Notes under the pieces: model-generated
What the model saw: only the letters and a program-made list of their open reading frames with translations
The model's database searches: none
Told to the model about the DNA's origin: nothing
Made by a program: the position numbers and the translations under genes
Source of the DNA: Chitinophagaceae bacterium
Lineage (GTDB): Bacteria; Bacteroidota; Bacteroidia; Chitinophagales; Chitinophagaceae
DNA length: 64,000 bases
Assembly: GCA_019745155.1 (NCBI GenBank)
Contig: JAIETM010000016.1
Location: 35,150 to 99,149 of the forward strand
Direction: 5' to 3'
Part shown: positions 7,691-15,968 of the stretch, piece by piece
Layout of the letters: each line of letters begins with the position of its first letter
Numbering within the stretch: the stretch's first letter is position 1

Positions 7691-10435
7691 CTAGTGACTG
7701 GTTGTTTGTTGGTATAAATACTCTGCTGTATTTTTCAATACCTCATTTTTCGATAAAGTAAAAGGCATAATAAATTCCGGGGCTAAGAAATTGTGCTTTA
7801 AATTAATGGTATACAACACACATGACTTTGTCCAACTTGTATAACGATAGTTTACATCGTAAATGATGTTTTTGGCCAAAGTGTTCTCAGAGATTGGTTT
7901 GAATTTAAAATGCTGTTCTAATTGTAAACACTTGTCTTGAATTGATGAGTTCTCAAAAACAAGCGAGAAGAGGCCAGAGAAATCCTTGTTTACTTCTAAT
8001 TGTAAGAGTTCAAGCGCATTGGCGATGGATTCTTTTGTGTTCAGTTGCAGTCCTTGCTTAATCTTCAAGACTGTTTCCTTGTCGTAAATGGTATAAAACC
8101 AATACAAGCACTTTGTTCGGATACTGAGTAATTCTGATTCTAGCGCAGCAGATAAAATAGGATTGTTATTATCTAGAAATTTGATTTGAAATAGAATTTC
8201 TACAGAAGCATTGAGCAGCTTGTTTATTTTATTTTTTATATCTGCTTCCTCCAGACTGCTTTTATTAGATATGGAGAATAAACTATGCAATACTGCATCC
8301 GTGTTCTCAGTGTGTTTGATTAAAAGCAATTCAAGTAGATCTTTTGCTTCTTGTGTATTGATTTTACCGAGTAAAAAAATCAACTTTCTTGATTTCCCTC
8401 CCTGGCTTTCTGAATCTATTAGAATTGGTTGAAAAAAAGGGATGGCTTTGTTGCCAATTTTCTCTAGCGCTTCAATTATTTCATTGTCTTGTTTTTCATG
8501 TTTGAAGTCGTCAACTAGTTTCAGTATTACCTGAGTAGTGGCTATTTGCGAAGCGGCTAATCTAGCTGCAGATTTTATCTCCTTGTGCTCATGATACATT
8601 AACTCAACAACATTGTGCTCAAATGCAGTTAAGCCAAGTTTGCCAATAATCTTTAAAGCGTTGATCTTGTGTTCATCCGGACTAAAATTTAATTGCTGGT
8701 AAAGAATTAAAGCGACCTCTTCTGGATTGGTTTTAGACAATACGGGTAAGCTTGAAAGTGTTGCCTGGTAAGCAATGTCGCTGTTGGGGTGACTGATAAA
8801 CTCATCAAAATTGTATTCTTTGTCCAGCAGCGCAATGGTGTTAATGATTTCAGACTTGATATTGTCCCTGGTTTCATCAAACAGCATGGCTTTTAATTCT
8901 GGTAACAAATCCATCTCTGCATGGCTTTGTATCATCTCCAATGAGAGTAACTGAACATGTCTGGAGAAGTGTGACAAGCCTGCAAGTAGAAATTTACTCT
9001 TGTCAATAGGCTGTCCATTAATGAGTTTTAAAATAGAGATGGCTTCCGTTTCACTTCCATGCGAAAGTTTATCCAATAAATACGCAAGCGTGTCTTTGTC
9101 GGTAATTTCTAAATCTCTAGAATGCAGGCTACGGTTCCGGATGGCTGTTTGCAAAGTCTTTAAATAATCTTTCTCAACAGACCAGGTAAAATATGCCCAT
9201 AATGTAATCAGGAAAATGATGAAGTAGTATAGGTAAGCAAAGTTGAAGATGGCAGAACCTGTATATAGCCATAATGCTACACCTGCAACCAAAAAAGAGA
9301 ATGGATCCATCAACCCTTTAATGATGGTATGTCCTTTGAGCCTTTGGTGAACTGGTAGCGGTTGTAAAATGGCCAATAGCACGGGTGTTTGTATTGCAGA
9401 TCTCAATACATCTGTAATCACAATCAAAACTCCAAATAGATAAAAAGTATAACGCTGCAACTCATGCTGATTCACAAAAAATACGCCAATTACACAGATA
9501 ACAAACAAGATCACCGGAGATGCCATTAAGGCATTCCTTAAGCCAATTTTATCAACCATTTTATTGGCAAAAGCAATTTTTATGATCAGGGTAAAAAGTC
9601 TGGTAACACCAAAAAAGATGGCGAAAAAGCTAACTAAAGATTTGTCTGATTTGAATTCAGCCTTTACGTAGCCATAGAAAATAAAATTCACCACCAGATA
9701 GATAGCAAAAGAAAAGAAGGATACGATGGCAATTTTTCGTATCAGGATATTTCCGGCCAGTGCAGTTTGAATATTCTTCACACTATGTGTGGTATGCATT
9801 TTTTGCTCACTTAGTTGAATCTGCCGGATATTCGAATGTTTGAACAAGGGTTTCAGCAGAAATAGCGAAATAGAAGAGAGAATGGCTGCTACAATCAACA
9901 AGTTTTCTGTACCGATAAAAGGGATAATCAGATAAGCTGAAAAATAACCAATCATTTTGGCGGGAATATCTCCCGCACTAATTACTCCAAAAAGTCTTTT
10001 GCTTTGTCTTACATCAAATATCTGCGCAGCAAGTCCCCAGAATTCCAAGTTGTTTAATAAATACAAGACATTGAAAACAGCTAAGAAGAGATATAAGTAC
10101 CAAATCTGGTGATCAAAAAAATTGTATAAGATCCTGAACAGGAGAATGATAGAGGTATTGATAATCACTACTATATAGATAACCCTTTTCATGGAGAGGT
10201 TGATCTCCAATTTGTGGTACATAAAACCTACTAACCACAATAGAAAAGAGGTAAAGATGTAAACTTTGGGTATATGGGTTGCCTGTAAGTGAACTAAGAA
10301 AATGGAGATTGCGGCAGTAAAAAAAAGGGCAATGGCAGAGCCTTGAAAGAATTCATACACAAACAGGCTTTTTACCAATTTACTTTCCGATTCTCGAACT
10401 AAAATGAAATTGAGTATAGATCTTCTAAGCTTCAA
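7691..10435 (-). CDS. Nucleotide-translocase-like (NTT/TLC or MFS-type) membrane transporter with C-terminal HEAT repeats
   Basis: Of 914 residues, roughly the first 410 contain about 12 hydrophobic segments in an MFS-like layout. The rest is a soluble alpha-helical region with repeated helix pairs (LLPELKAMLFDET, IKSAARLAASQIA) typical of HEAT repeats. The combination resembles the ATP/ADP translocase (NTT/TLC) family with fused HEAT domain, or another MFS protein; I judge this from overall pattern, not from a diagnostic motif. Translation appears to start at TTG 10435, since no in-frame ATG occurs before about residue 70 and the first membrane segment would otherwise be lost. A cNMP-binding gene follows at 8 bp. 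Confidence 0.65.
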   Translation of the reverse strand: MKLRRSILNFILVRESESKLVKSLFVYEFFQGSAIALFFTAAISIFLVHLQATHIPKVYIFTSFLLWLVGFMYHKLEINLSMKRVIYIVVIINTSIILLFRILYNFFDHQIWYLYLFLAVFNVLYLLNNLEFWGLAAQIFDVRQSKRLFGVISAGDIPAKMIGYFSAYLIIPFIGTENLLIVAAILSSISLFLLKPLFKHSNIRQIQLSEQKMHTTHSVKNIQTALAGNILIRKIAIVSFFSFAIYLVVNFIFYGYVKAEFKSDKSLVSFFAIFFGVTRLFTLIIKIAFANKMVDKIGLRNALMASPVILFVICVIGVFFVNQHELQRYTFYLFGVLIVITDVLRSAIQTPVLLAILQPLPVHQRLKGHTIIKGLMDPFSFLVAGVALWLYTGSAIFNFAYLYYFIIFLITLWAYFTWSVEKDYLKTLQTAIRNRSLHSRDLEITDKDTLAYLLDKLSHGSETEAISILKLINGQPIDKSKFLLAGLSHFSRHVQLLSLEMIQSHAEMDLLPELKAMLFDETRDNIKSEIINTIALLDKEYNFDEFISHPNSDIAYQATLSSLPVLSKTNPEEVALILYQQLNFSPDEHKINALKIIGKLGLTAFEHNVVELMYHEHKEIKSAARLAASQIATTQVILKLVDDFKHEKQDNEIIEALEKIGNKAIPFFQPILIDSESQGGKSRKLIFLLGKINTQEAKDLLELLLIKHTENTDAVLHSLFSISNKSSLEEADIKNKINKLLNASVEILFQIKFLDNNNPILSAALESELLSIRTKCLYWFYTIYDKETVLKIKQGLQLNTKESIANALELLQLEVNKDFSGLFSLVFENSSIQDKCLQLEQHFKFKPISENTLAKNIIYDVNYRYTSWTKSCVLYTINLKHNFLAPEFIMPFTLSKNEVLKNTAEYLYQQTTSH

Positions 10436-10590
10436 GACTGTGGTTTGATGGTTTTAAAGATAATAAGATATTGATACTCGTTGAAAAATGATGCCTTTTG
10501 CTATATTATATATAGTATGGATGACGGCAAAAGAAGAACGCTTTTTCATCTTGAGATAATGAAAATCAGCGCTAGGGTTCATTCTTGGAG

Positions 10591-11097
10591 CTAGGCCTGC
10601 TTATTTACTGGTTGGAAATTATCCCAATCATTCATGCTGTTACATGCAAATATCCAATAAGTACTGGCTTGGTGTAGTAACCAGCTTTGTTCTTCGCATT
10701 CTGCTTCTAGCTCATTGGTGTCCCATCCACAGTAGCCGACAAAAAAGCGAATATCCTTTTCAGAGAGATTGCCATTACGTATTTCCTTCAATGCCCTAAC
10801 GAAGTTTCCTCCCCAAAAAAGATTGTTGCTTATCTGTCTACCCTCAGGTACGCTATCGGGTCTGCGATGTATGAAGTGTACTGCTGTTGGCTCCACTGGA
10901 CCCCCATCAAAAACCTGAAAATGGATATTCTGTGCATCCTCAACAAGATCCTGTAGCTGAAAATTGATTGGTTTATTGATACGTAAACCAAAACTGCCAT
11001 TTGCATTATGTTCGCAGATCAGTATGATGGCACTAATGAAGTTAGGGTCAGTCAATTGTGGGTGAGATGCCAGTAATGTACCAGTTAAAATATCCAT
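10591..11097 (-). CDS. YqgE/AlgH family protein (UPF0301)
   Basis: About 168 residues from the preferred ATG at 11097 (protein begins MDILTGTLLASHPQL); an upstream ATG at 11133 would add 12 atypical residues. Family hallmarks are the N-terminal GTLLASHP, the GG-P pair in DGGPVEP, and FVGYCGWD near the C-terminus. The molecular function of YqgE/AlgH is not firmly established; members are widespread cytoplasmic proteins. It is divergent from the histidine kinase gene, with 86 bp between starts. Confidence 0.9.
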   Translation of the reverse strand: MDILTGTLLASHPQLTDPNFISAIILICEHNANGSFGLRINKPINFQLQDLVEDAQNIHFQVFDGGPVEPTAVHFIHRRPDSVPEGRQISNNLFWGGNFVRALKEIRNGNLSEKDIRFFVGYCGWDTNELEAECEEQSWLLHQASTYWIFACNSMNDWDNFQPVNKQA

Positions 11098-11169
11098 ATT
11101 GATTCTGATCAACAAGTTAAGGTCTTGTTGCAATAAAGCTAAACTGCTTCATGGAAAACTGGTAAAATA

Positions 11170-11177
11170 TATATTTG
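11170..11177 (+). promoter_or_regulatory. Candidate -7 promoter element (TATATTTG) of the histidine kinase gene
   Basis: TATATTTG matches the Bacteroidota -7 consensus TAnnTTTG and ends 6 bp before ATG 11184. That would place transcription start at or next to the start codon, giving a leaderless mRNA. No good TTTG -33 element sits 19-21 bp upstream, which lowers confidence. Confidence 0.4.
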
Positions 11178-11183
11178 TGGTTC

Positions 11184-12512
11184 ATGAAGAGAACTTTACC
11201 CCTCATTGTTATTTTGATTTCTATTTCCTTGTTGGGACTTGTGGTATTACAAGTGTCCTGGGTAAAGAATATTCTGGAAGTAAGAAAGGGGCAGATACTC
11301 TCCAAAGTAGATGAAGCAGGTGTGGCTGTTTCTGCAGATTTGAGTCGTGCCATGTATACACTGCCTGGCAAGCGCAGCTTACTGAAACGTTTTGGTATTG
11401 GCTCAGATTTATCCATGCGTCTACTGAAGACACCAAGTGTAGCAGAGAAATTCAGCAAAAAAGATATTGAAGAGAAAATTCATCAAGCCTTAAAAGGCTC
11501 TGGTATTGAAAAAGTAGATGTGGAGTTTGCCATCATCAATATGTACGGAAATGCAGAAATGGTATCAAATAATTTCGCACAGAAATTCTATGATACCACA
11601 CACAACAAGTTGCGATTCTATGCCATCATTCCAGAATCATTGATGGAATTAGATGCGATGAATAGCTATGAGAATCTCGCACTAATTGTACCTGATTTTA
11701 ACGTGCAAGTTTGGGAATCTTTGCGTTGGGTAATTGCTGGAGCAGTGGTGTTCATGCTCATCATATTTGCAGCTTTTTATATCACCTTATCTGCTTTACT
11801 AAATCAAAAGAAATTGAGTGAAATCAAAAGTGATTTCATCAATAATATGACGCATGAACTCAAGACGCCGCTAGCGACCATTGCCTTGGCAGTAGATGCT
11901 GTGCGAAACGAGAAAGTGCAAAGCAATAAGGAGAAGCTAGATTATTTTACCGGGATTATTAAGGAAGAGAATGTGCGCATGAATAAACATGTGGAAACCA
12001 TTTTGCAATCAGCATTGATGGATAGGCAGGAGTTGCGTCTACAGCCTATTGAAATAGATGTACACTTACTCTTGCATAGCCTGGTAGATAATTACGAATT
12101 ACAATTGGCAGATAAGCAAGGTAATGTAGAATGGAAATTGAATGCCGCAACACATGTAGTTGAGGCTGATGAAACACATTTCACCAATATGCTTTCCAAT
12201 CTGCTGGATAATGCGATTAAGTATTCTAAAGAACAATTACTAATTCGTATCAGTACACATAGTACCCATAAACATATGGTCATACGGATTGAGGATAATG
12301 GTATTGGTATGAATAAGGAGACCGTAAAGCGAATCTTCGAAAAATTCTATCGTGCACATACTGGTAATGTACACAATGTAAAAGGCTTCGGACTGGGTAT
12401 GAGCTATGTAAAGTCAGTGATTGATGCACACAAAGGCCGCATCAAAGTAGACAGCACGATTGGCAAAGGTTCTACCTTTATTGTAGAAATTCCATTAAAA
12501 GCAAAGCATTAG
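11184..12512 (+). CDS. Membrane sensor histidine kinase (orphan)
   Basis: The protein has 442 residues from ATG 11184; an upstream in-frame TTG at 11175 is less likely. One membrane segment lies at the N-terminus (about 5-25) and a second at about 185-210, so about 160 residues form an extracytoplasmic sensor region with no domain I recognise. The HisKA motif FINNMTHELKTPL carries phospho-acceptor His224. The HATPase domain shows the N box (LSNLLDNAIKYS), G1 (EDNGIGM) and G2 (GFGLGMSY). No response regulator gene is adjacent, so it is an orphan here. It ends in a 4-bp overlap with convergent queA. Confidence 0.92.
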   Translation: MKRTLPLIVILISISLLGLVVLQVSWVKNILEVRKGQILSKVDEAGVAVSADLSRAMYTLPGKRSLLKRFGIGSDLSMRLLKTPSVAEKFSKKDIEEKIHQALKGSGIEKVDVEFAIINMYGNAEMVSNNFAQKFYDTTHNKLRFYAIIPESLMELDAMNSYENLALIVPDFNVQVWESLRWVIAGAVVFMLIIFAAFYITLSALLNQKKLSEIKSDFINNMTHELKTPLATIALAVDAVRNEKVQSNKEKLDYFTGIIKEENVRMNKHVETILQSALMDRQELRLQPIEIDVHLLLHSLVDNYELQLADKQGNVEWKLNAATHVVEADETHFTNMLSNLLDNAIKYSKEQLLIRISTHSTHKHMVIRIEDNGIGMNKETVKRIFEKFYRAHTGNVHNVKGFGLGMSYVKSVIDAHKGRIKVDSTIGKGSTFIVEIPLKAKH

Positions 12513-13750
12513 TCTTTGCACCACAACAAGCTTCCATCTCCATAGCTAAGAAAGCGATAATTGTTGGCTAATGCATGCTGATAAATGTTTCTCCATGCAT
12601 CGCCTACAACAGCTGATATCAAAAGGAGTAAAGTAGATTGAGGCTGATGAAAATTTGTAATCAACGCATCTGCCATACGAATACGATAGCCTGGTGCAAT
12701 GAGTATTTGTGTTTTGCACATCAGTCTTTGGTTGTTGTTGGCTTGCATCCAATCAAGTAAGCCTTGCAGTGCATTTGTTCTGCTAATGTCTTGTGGTAAT
12801 TCGTACGCATCCCATTGGTGCATCATCAAATCATCTATTGTAATAGCTGTGATTGCACTTTTTTGTGTATGATGTAGAACTTTCACCCCCATCCAATACA
12901 ATGTTTCAATGGTGCGTAGGGATGTTGTGCCTATGGCGATAATTTTTCTGGAAGCCTGTTGTAATTGTTGAATGAGCGATGCGTCTACATCTATCCATTC
13001 TGCATGCATATCATGATCTTCCAGTTTCGCTGCTTTTACAGGTTTGAATGTGCCTGCACCAACATGCAGTGTAACAAATGCAGGATGAATATTTTTTATT
13101 GCAAGATTATTGAGTACACGTTCTGTGAAGTGTAGTCCTGCAGTAGGTGCCGCAACTGAGCCGTCATGTTGTGCATACACTGTTTGATATCTTTCTACAT
13201 CGCTTGCTTCTGTAGCTCTATTTAAATAAGGCGGAAGCGGAATAGACCCTGCAGCATGCAGTACTTCTGCGAAGCTGATACTAGATTGAGTCCATGTAAA
13301 GTGAATCAAAAAGCAATCATGCAGGCTTGCTTCTTTTGTTGCATGAATGGTGAGTGTTTGCCCTTGATATGAGACATCTAAAACCAAGCTTCCTTCTTTC
13401 CATTTTTTCGCACCACCAATCAAGCAGCGCCAATACACTTCTCCGCGAGAGAGCATTGCGGTGGTGATATCGCTATAACGATCATCGGGCTCAAGACAAA
13501 ATATCTCTATTTGTCCGCCAGTTGCTTTCTGAAATAGTAGTCTAGCTTCAACCACCTTGGTATTATTACAAACCAATAGACTATCTGCAGGTAATTGCTC
13601 ATGCAAGTGTTGGTAGATGCTTTCGGTGATCTGTCCCGACTTCCATACTAGGAGTTTACTCTGGTCGCGAACTTCTAAAGGGTATTTGGCGATCCTTTCT
13701 TCAGGTAAATCGTAGGTAAAGTCCTGTATAGAGATGTCTTTTGGATGCAT
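12509..13750 (-). CDS. queA: QueA, S-adenosylmethionine:tRNA ribosyltransferase-isomerase
   Basis: QueA transfers and isomerises the ribosyl group of SAM onto 7-aminomethyl-7-deazaguanine in tRNA, giving epoxyqueuosine, the penultimate step of queuosine synthesis. Recognisable blocks are YDLPEERIAKYP at the N-terminus, NNTKVVEARL, AAPTAGLHFT, HVGAGTFKPV and GTTSLRTIE. From ATG 13750 the protein has 413 residues, longer than the usual 340-360; extra sequence lies in the middle and C-terminal parts. A longer frame to 13795 exists, but the ATG at 13750 precedes the conserved start and has a -7 element right upstream. No other queuosine gene is in the window. Confidence 0.95.
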   Translation of the reverse strand: MHPKDISIQDFTYDLPEERIAKYPLEVRDQSKLLVWKSGQITESIYQHLHEQLPADSLLVCNNTKVVEARLLFQKATGGQIEIFCLEPDDRYSDITTAMLSRGEVYWRCLIGGAKKWKEGSLVLDVSYQGQTLTIHATKEASLHDCFLIHFTWTQSSISFAEVLHAAGSIPLPPYLNRATEASDVERYQTVYAQHDGSVAAPTAGLHFTERVLNNLAIKNIHPAFVTLHVGAGTFKPVKAAKLEDHDMHAEWIDVDASLIQQLQQASRKIIAIGTTSLRTIETLYWMGVKVLHHTQKSAITAITIDDLMMHQWDAYELPQDISRTNALQGLLDWMQANNNQRLMCKTQILIAPGYRIRMADALITNFHQPQSTLLLLISAVVGDAWRNIYQHALANNYRFLSYGDGSLLWCKD

Positions 13751-13756
13751 GGGCCG

Positions 13757-13764
13757 CAAAGATA
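13757..13764 (-). promoter_or_regulatory. queA: Candidate -7 element of queA (TATCTTTG on the minus strand)
   Basis: On the minus strand TATCTTTG matches TAnnTTTG and ends 6 bp before the queA ATG, the same geometry as the histidine kinase promoter. It supports the shorter queA start and suggests a leaderless transcript. A -33 TTTG at the standard spacing is not evident. Confidence 0.45.
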
Positions 13765-13898
13765 CGGGGGGTAAAGGGGCCAATGCTGCTTTCAAAGGTG
13801 GTTTGCTACAACGAGGCGGGATAATCCTCCACTTTTTACCACAAAAACAGGAAATCAGGCATTTTGAGCCCTTTTTTAAGGGTCAAGTGGTCATCTAG

Positions 13899-14033
13899 TA
13901 ACCCACAGCCTAGGGGCTGGGCTTTCTAATCGATGTAGCTTATGCACAGCTCAAATGACCGATTTTGGCTGTTTTTGGGTTGATTTTGGCGCTAATCCAC
14001 CAATGTTTTCGGCTTCTTCACGGGTTATCCACA
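13899..14033 (+). promoter_or_regulatory. Cluster of DnaA-box-like 9-mers upstream of mraZ
   Basis: The 460-bp gap between queA and mraZ contains TTATGCACA at 13940-13948 and TTATCCACA at 14025-14033. Both are perfect matches to the TTATNCACA DnaA box and lie in the same orientation 85 bp apart. Weaker same-strand words (TAACCCACA near 13899, TAATCCACC near 13993) have two mismatches each. This could be DnaA control of the dcw cluster, a titration site, or chance. The AT-rich unwinding element and box density of a typical oriC are not obvious. Confidence 0.4.
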
Positions 14034-14140
14034 GCTATTCACATGAATTGAACGAGTGAAACGCAATAAAATCGAGCAAAATCAAGCCTACAAAGCATTG
14101 TAGCTCACTGTTTTTTGTGGAAAAATACAGTGCTCCCAGA

Positions 14141-14175
14141 TTTGGGGTAAAAGTGGTAAAAAGTGTTATTTTGTG
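14141..14175 (+). promoter_or_regulatory. mraZ: mraZ/dcw promoter with 10-bp-phased MraZ-box-like repeats
   Basis: A TTTG at 14141-14144 and TTATTTTG at 14166-14173 (one mismatch to TAnnTTTG) are 21 bp apart, a plausible Bacteroidota promoter whose transcript would have a leader of about 30 nt. Overlapping it are TG-starting words at 14143, 14154, 14164 and 14174 in the form TGGGGTAAAAG, TGGTAAAAAG, TGTTATTTTG. MraZ is known in other bacteria to bind direct repeats of TGGGN-type words spaced about 10 bp upstream of its own gene, so autoregulation is likely. Confidence 0.5.
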
Positions 14176-14210
14176 TCAATAAATGGTAAATCTTAATTGA
14201 ATTTATTCAC

Positions 14211-14675
14211 ATGATCGGTTTCCTCGGAGAATATGAAGCAACAGTTGACGCGAAAGGTCGCTTCCTCCTGCCTGCCGGCTTTAAAAAGCAGCTGACAGAA
14301 GGGGAGAACCGCTTCATAATTTCCAGAGGTTTTGAAAAATGCCTCACCCTGTACCCGATGAAAAGTTGGGAGCCGATCATGAATAAGATTAACCAGTTAA
14401 ATGATTTCGACCCAAAAGTACGCGAATTCCGTCGCCAGTTTCTGGGTGGCGCAACCGAGATCGAGCTGGACGCAGCCGGCCGTTTGTTGTTGCCCCCTAC
14501 ACTGAAGGAGTTCGCTGGCTTAAGCAAGGATATCATCCTTGTGGCTGCCCTCGACAAAATCGAAATCTGGGATGCCGGTAAGTACAAACAGCTCTTTGAG
14601 GATTTCTCTCCCGAAGCTTTCAGTAACCTGGCGCAGGATGTGATGACCAAAAAAGATGATGCACCGAAAAGTTGA
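14211..14675 (+). CDS. mraZ: MraZ, AbrB-fold transcriptional regulator of the dcw cluster
   Basis: The protein has 154 residues with two SpoVT/AbrB-type swapped-hairpin repeats. The first carries EATVDAKGRFLLPAGFKK and the second IELDAAGRLLLPPTLKEF, each with the D-x-x-GR-x-x-LP signature. MraZ rings bind repeats upstream of their own operon and regulate division and wall genes. It is the first gene of the cluster; rsmH starts 1 bp after its stop. The phased repeats at 14141-14175 are the probable operator. Confidence 0.96.
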   Translation: MIGFLGEYEATVDAKGRFLLPAGFKKQLTEGENRFIISRGFEKCLTLYPMKSWEPIMNKINQLNDFDPKVREFRRQFLGGATEIELDAAGRLLLPPTLKEFAGLSKDIILVAALDKIEIWDAGKYKQLFEDFSPEAFSNLAQDVMTKKDDAPKS

Positions 14676-14676
14676 C

Positions 14677-15621
14677 ATGATGCAGCAACCAAAACCAACC
14701 GCTAACTCGTCAGCCGCCTCATCTACTTATCATATCCCCGTCCTCTACCGCGAAAGCCTGGAAGCCTTGCAGATCAAACCAGCGGGTGTGTATGTGGATT
14801 GCACATTTGGTGGTGGTGGTCATAGCAGAGGTATTCTGGAACAGCTGGGCCCTGATGGTAAGTTGATCGCTTTCGATCAGGATGCAGATGCGCAACGCAA
14901 TCTTCCTGAAGATGCACGTGTGCTCTTTGTGCCACAGAATTTCAGACATATCCAGCGCTTTCTCCGTTTATATAAAATCACGGAGGTAGATGGTGTGCTG
15001 GCTGATCTGGGTGTTAGCAGTCATCAGTTTGATGAAGGCACGCGCGGTTTCTCTACACGTTTTGATGGTCCGCTCGATATGCGGATGGATCAGCGTCAGG
15101 AAGCCAGTGCTGCAGATGTTGTGAAAAATTTTACTGAGCAACAATTGCACAAATTGTTTGAGCAGTATGGTGAAGTAAGCAATTCCAGAACACTCGCTAA
15201 GCATATCGTTGAAAGCAGAGGTGCGCATGCCTTGCAAACCATTGATCAGTTCAAAGCGATGATTGCACCGGTGGTAAAGGGAAATCCCAACAAGTATCTG
15301 GCCCAGGTATTTCAGGCATTGCGGATTGAGGTAAACGACGAGATGGGTGCTTTAAGGGAAATGCTGCAGCAGCTTCCTGCTGTGCTGAAGAAAGGTGGGC
15401 GTGCAGCCATCATCACCTTTCACTCCATTGAAGACAGGATCGTAAAGAACTTTTTCCGTCAGGGCAGTTTTGATGAATTGCCTGATAACCCCTTGTTGTC
15501 TGTGGAGAAGTACAATCCGCTACAAGTAATCACCAAAAAACCTTTGGTGGCTACCGATGCAGAGCAAAAACAAAATACCAGAAGTCGCAGCGCTAAACTG
15601 CGTGTGGCTGAAAAAAAATAA
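14677..15621 (+). CDS. rsmH: RsmH, 16S rRNA m4C1402 methyltransferase
   Basis: RsmH (MraW) N4-methylates C1402 of 16S rRNA with SAM. From ATG 14677 the protein has 314 residues, close to family length; an upstream ATG at 14656 overlaps mraZ and adds seven unconserved residues. Typical blocks are HIPVLYRESLEAL, VDCTFGGGGHSRGIL (SAM-binding motif I), ADLGVSSHQFD, RGFSTRFDGPLDMRMD and ITFHSIEDRIVKNFF. A Ser/Ala-rich stretch precedes the conserved start. ftsL follows after 2 bp. Confidence 0.96.
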   Translation: MMQQPKPTANSSAASSTYHIPVLYRESLEALQIKPAGVYVDCTFGGGGHSRGILEQLGPDGKLIAFDQDADAQRNLPEDARVLFVPQNFRHIQRFLRLYKITEVDGVLADLGVSSHQFDEGTRGFSTRFDGPLDMRMDQRQEASAADVVKNFTEQQLHKLFEQYGEVSNSRTLAKHIVESRGAHALQTIDQFKAMIAPVVKGNPNKYLAQVFQALRIEVNDEMGALREMLQQLPAVLKKGGRAAIITFHSIEDRIVKNFFRQGSFDELPDNPLLSVEKYNPLQVITKKPLVATDAEQKQNTRSRSAKLRVAEKK

Positions 15622-15623
15622 GG

Positions 15624-15959
15624 ATGAACGAAACCGTATCAACAGAACAAAAGCGCACTAAGCTCAATCCGCTAAAGGGTTTGGGCGGACAGTGGATTGT
15701 TGACAACACCGGTTTCTTTCTCTTCCTCGCAGTGCTGGCAGTAGTCTATATCGCGAACGGACATGTAGCAGATAAAATGCTGCGCGATATTGATAGAACA
15801 GAAGATGAGATTAAGCAACTGCAGTTTGAATATAAGACAGTGAAGCGTGAAGTGATGTTCAGAACAGAAGAAGCGCAATTGGTGAAAGCGGTAACACCAA
15901 TGGGCTTGGAGATACCAAAAGAAATGCCGCAAAGATTACAACTCGAGAAAACACATTAG
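15624..15959 (+). CDS. ftsL: FtsL-like division protein
   Basis: This small 111-residue protein has one membrane segment (about 30-47), a short cytoplasmic N-terminus, and a periplasmic helical stretch (IDRTEDEIKQLQFEYKTVKR) that reads as a coiled coil. The fold, size and position between rsmH and the transpeptidase gene match the FtsL family, which joins FtsB and FtsQ in activating septal synthesis. Sequence conservation in FtsL is low, so the call rests largely on position and topology. Confidence 0.85.
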   Translation: MNETVSTEQKRTKLNPLKGLGGQWIVDNTGFFLFLAVLAVVYIANGHVADKMLRDIDRTEDEIKQLQFEYKTVKREVMFRTEEAQLVKAVTPMGLEIPKEMPQRLQLEKTH

Positions 15960-15968
15960 TCCTAAGGA

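Noticed and set aside
13796..14210. Chromosomal replication origin upstream of mraZ
   Set aside because: Only two exact DnaA boxes; no dnaA/dnaN genes or evident AT-rich unwinding element. GC skew of the whole genome would decide.
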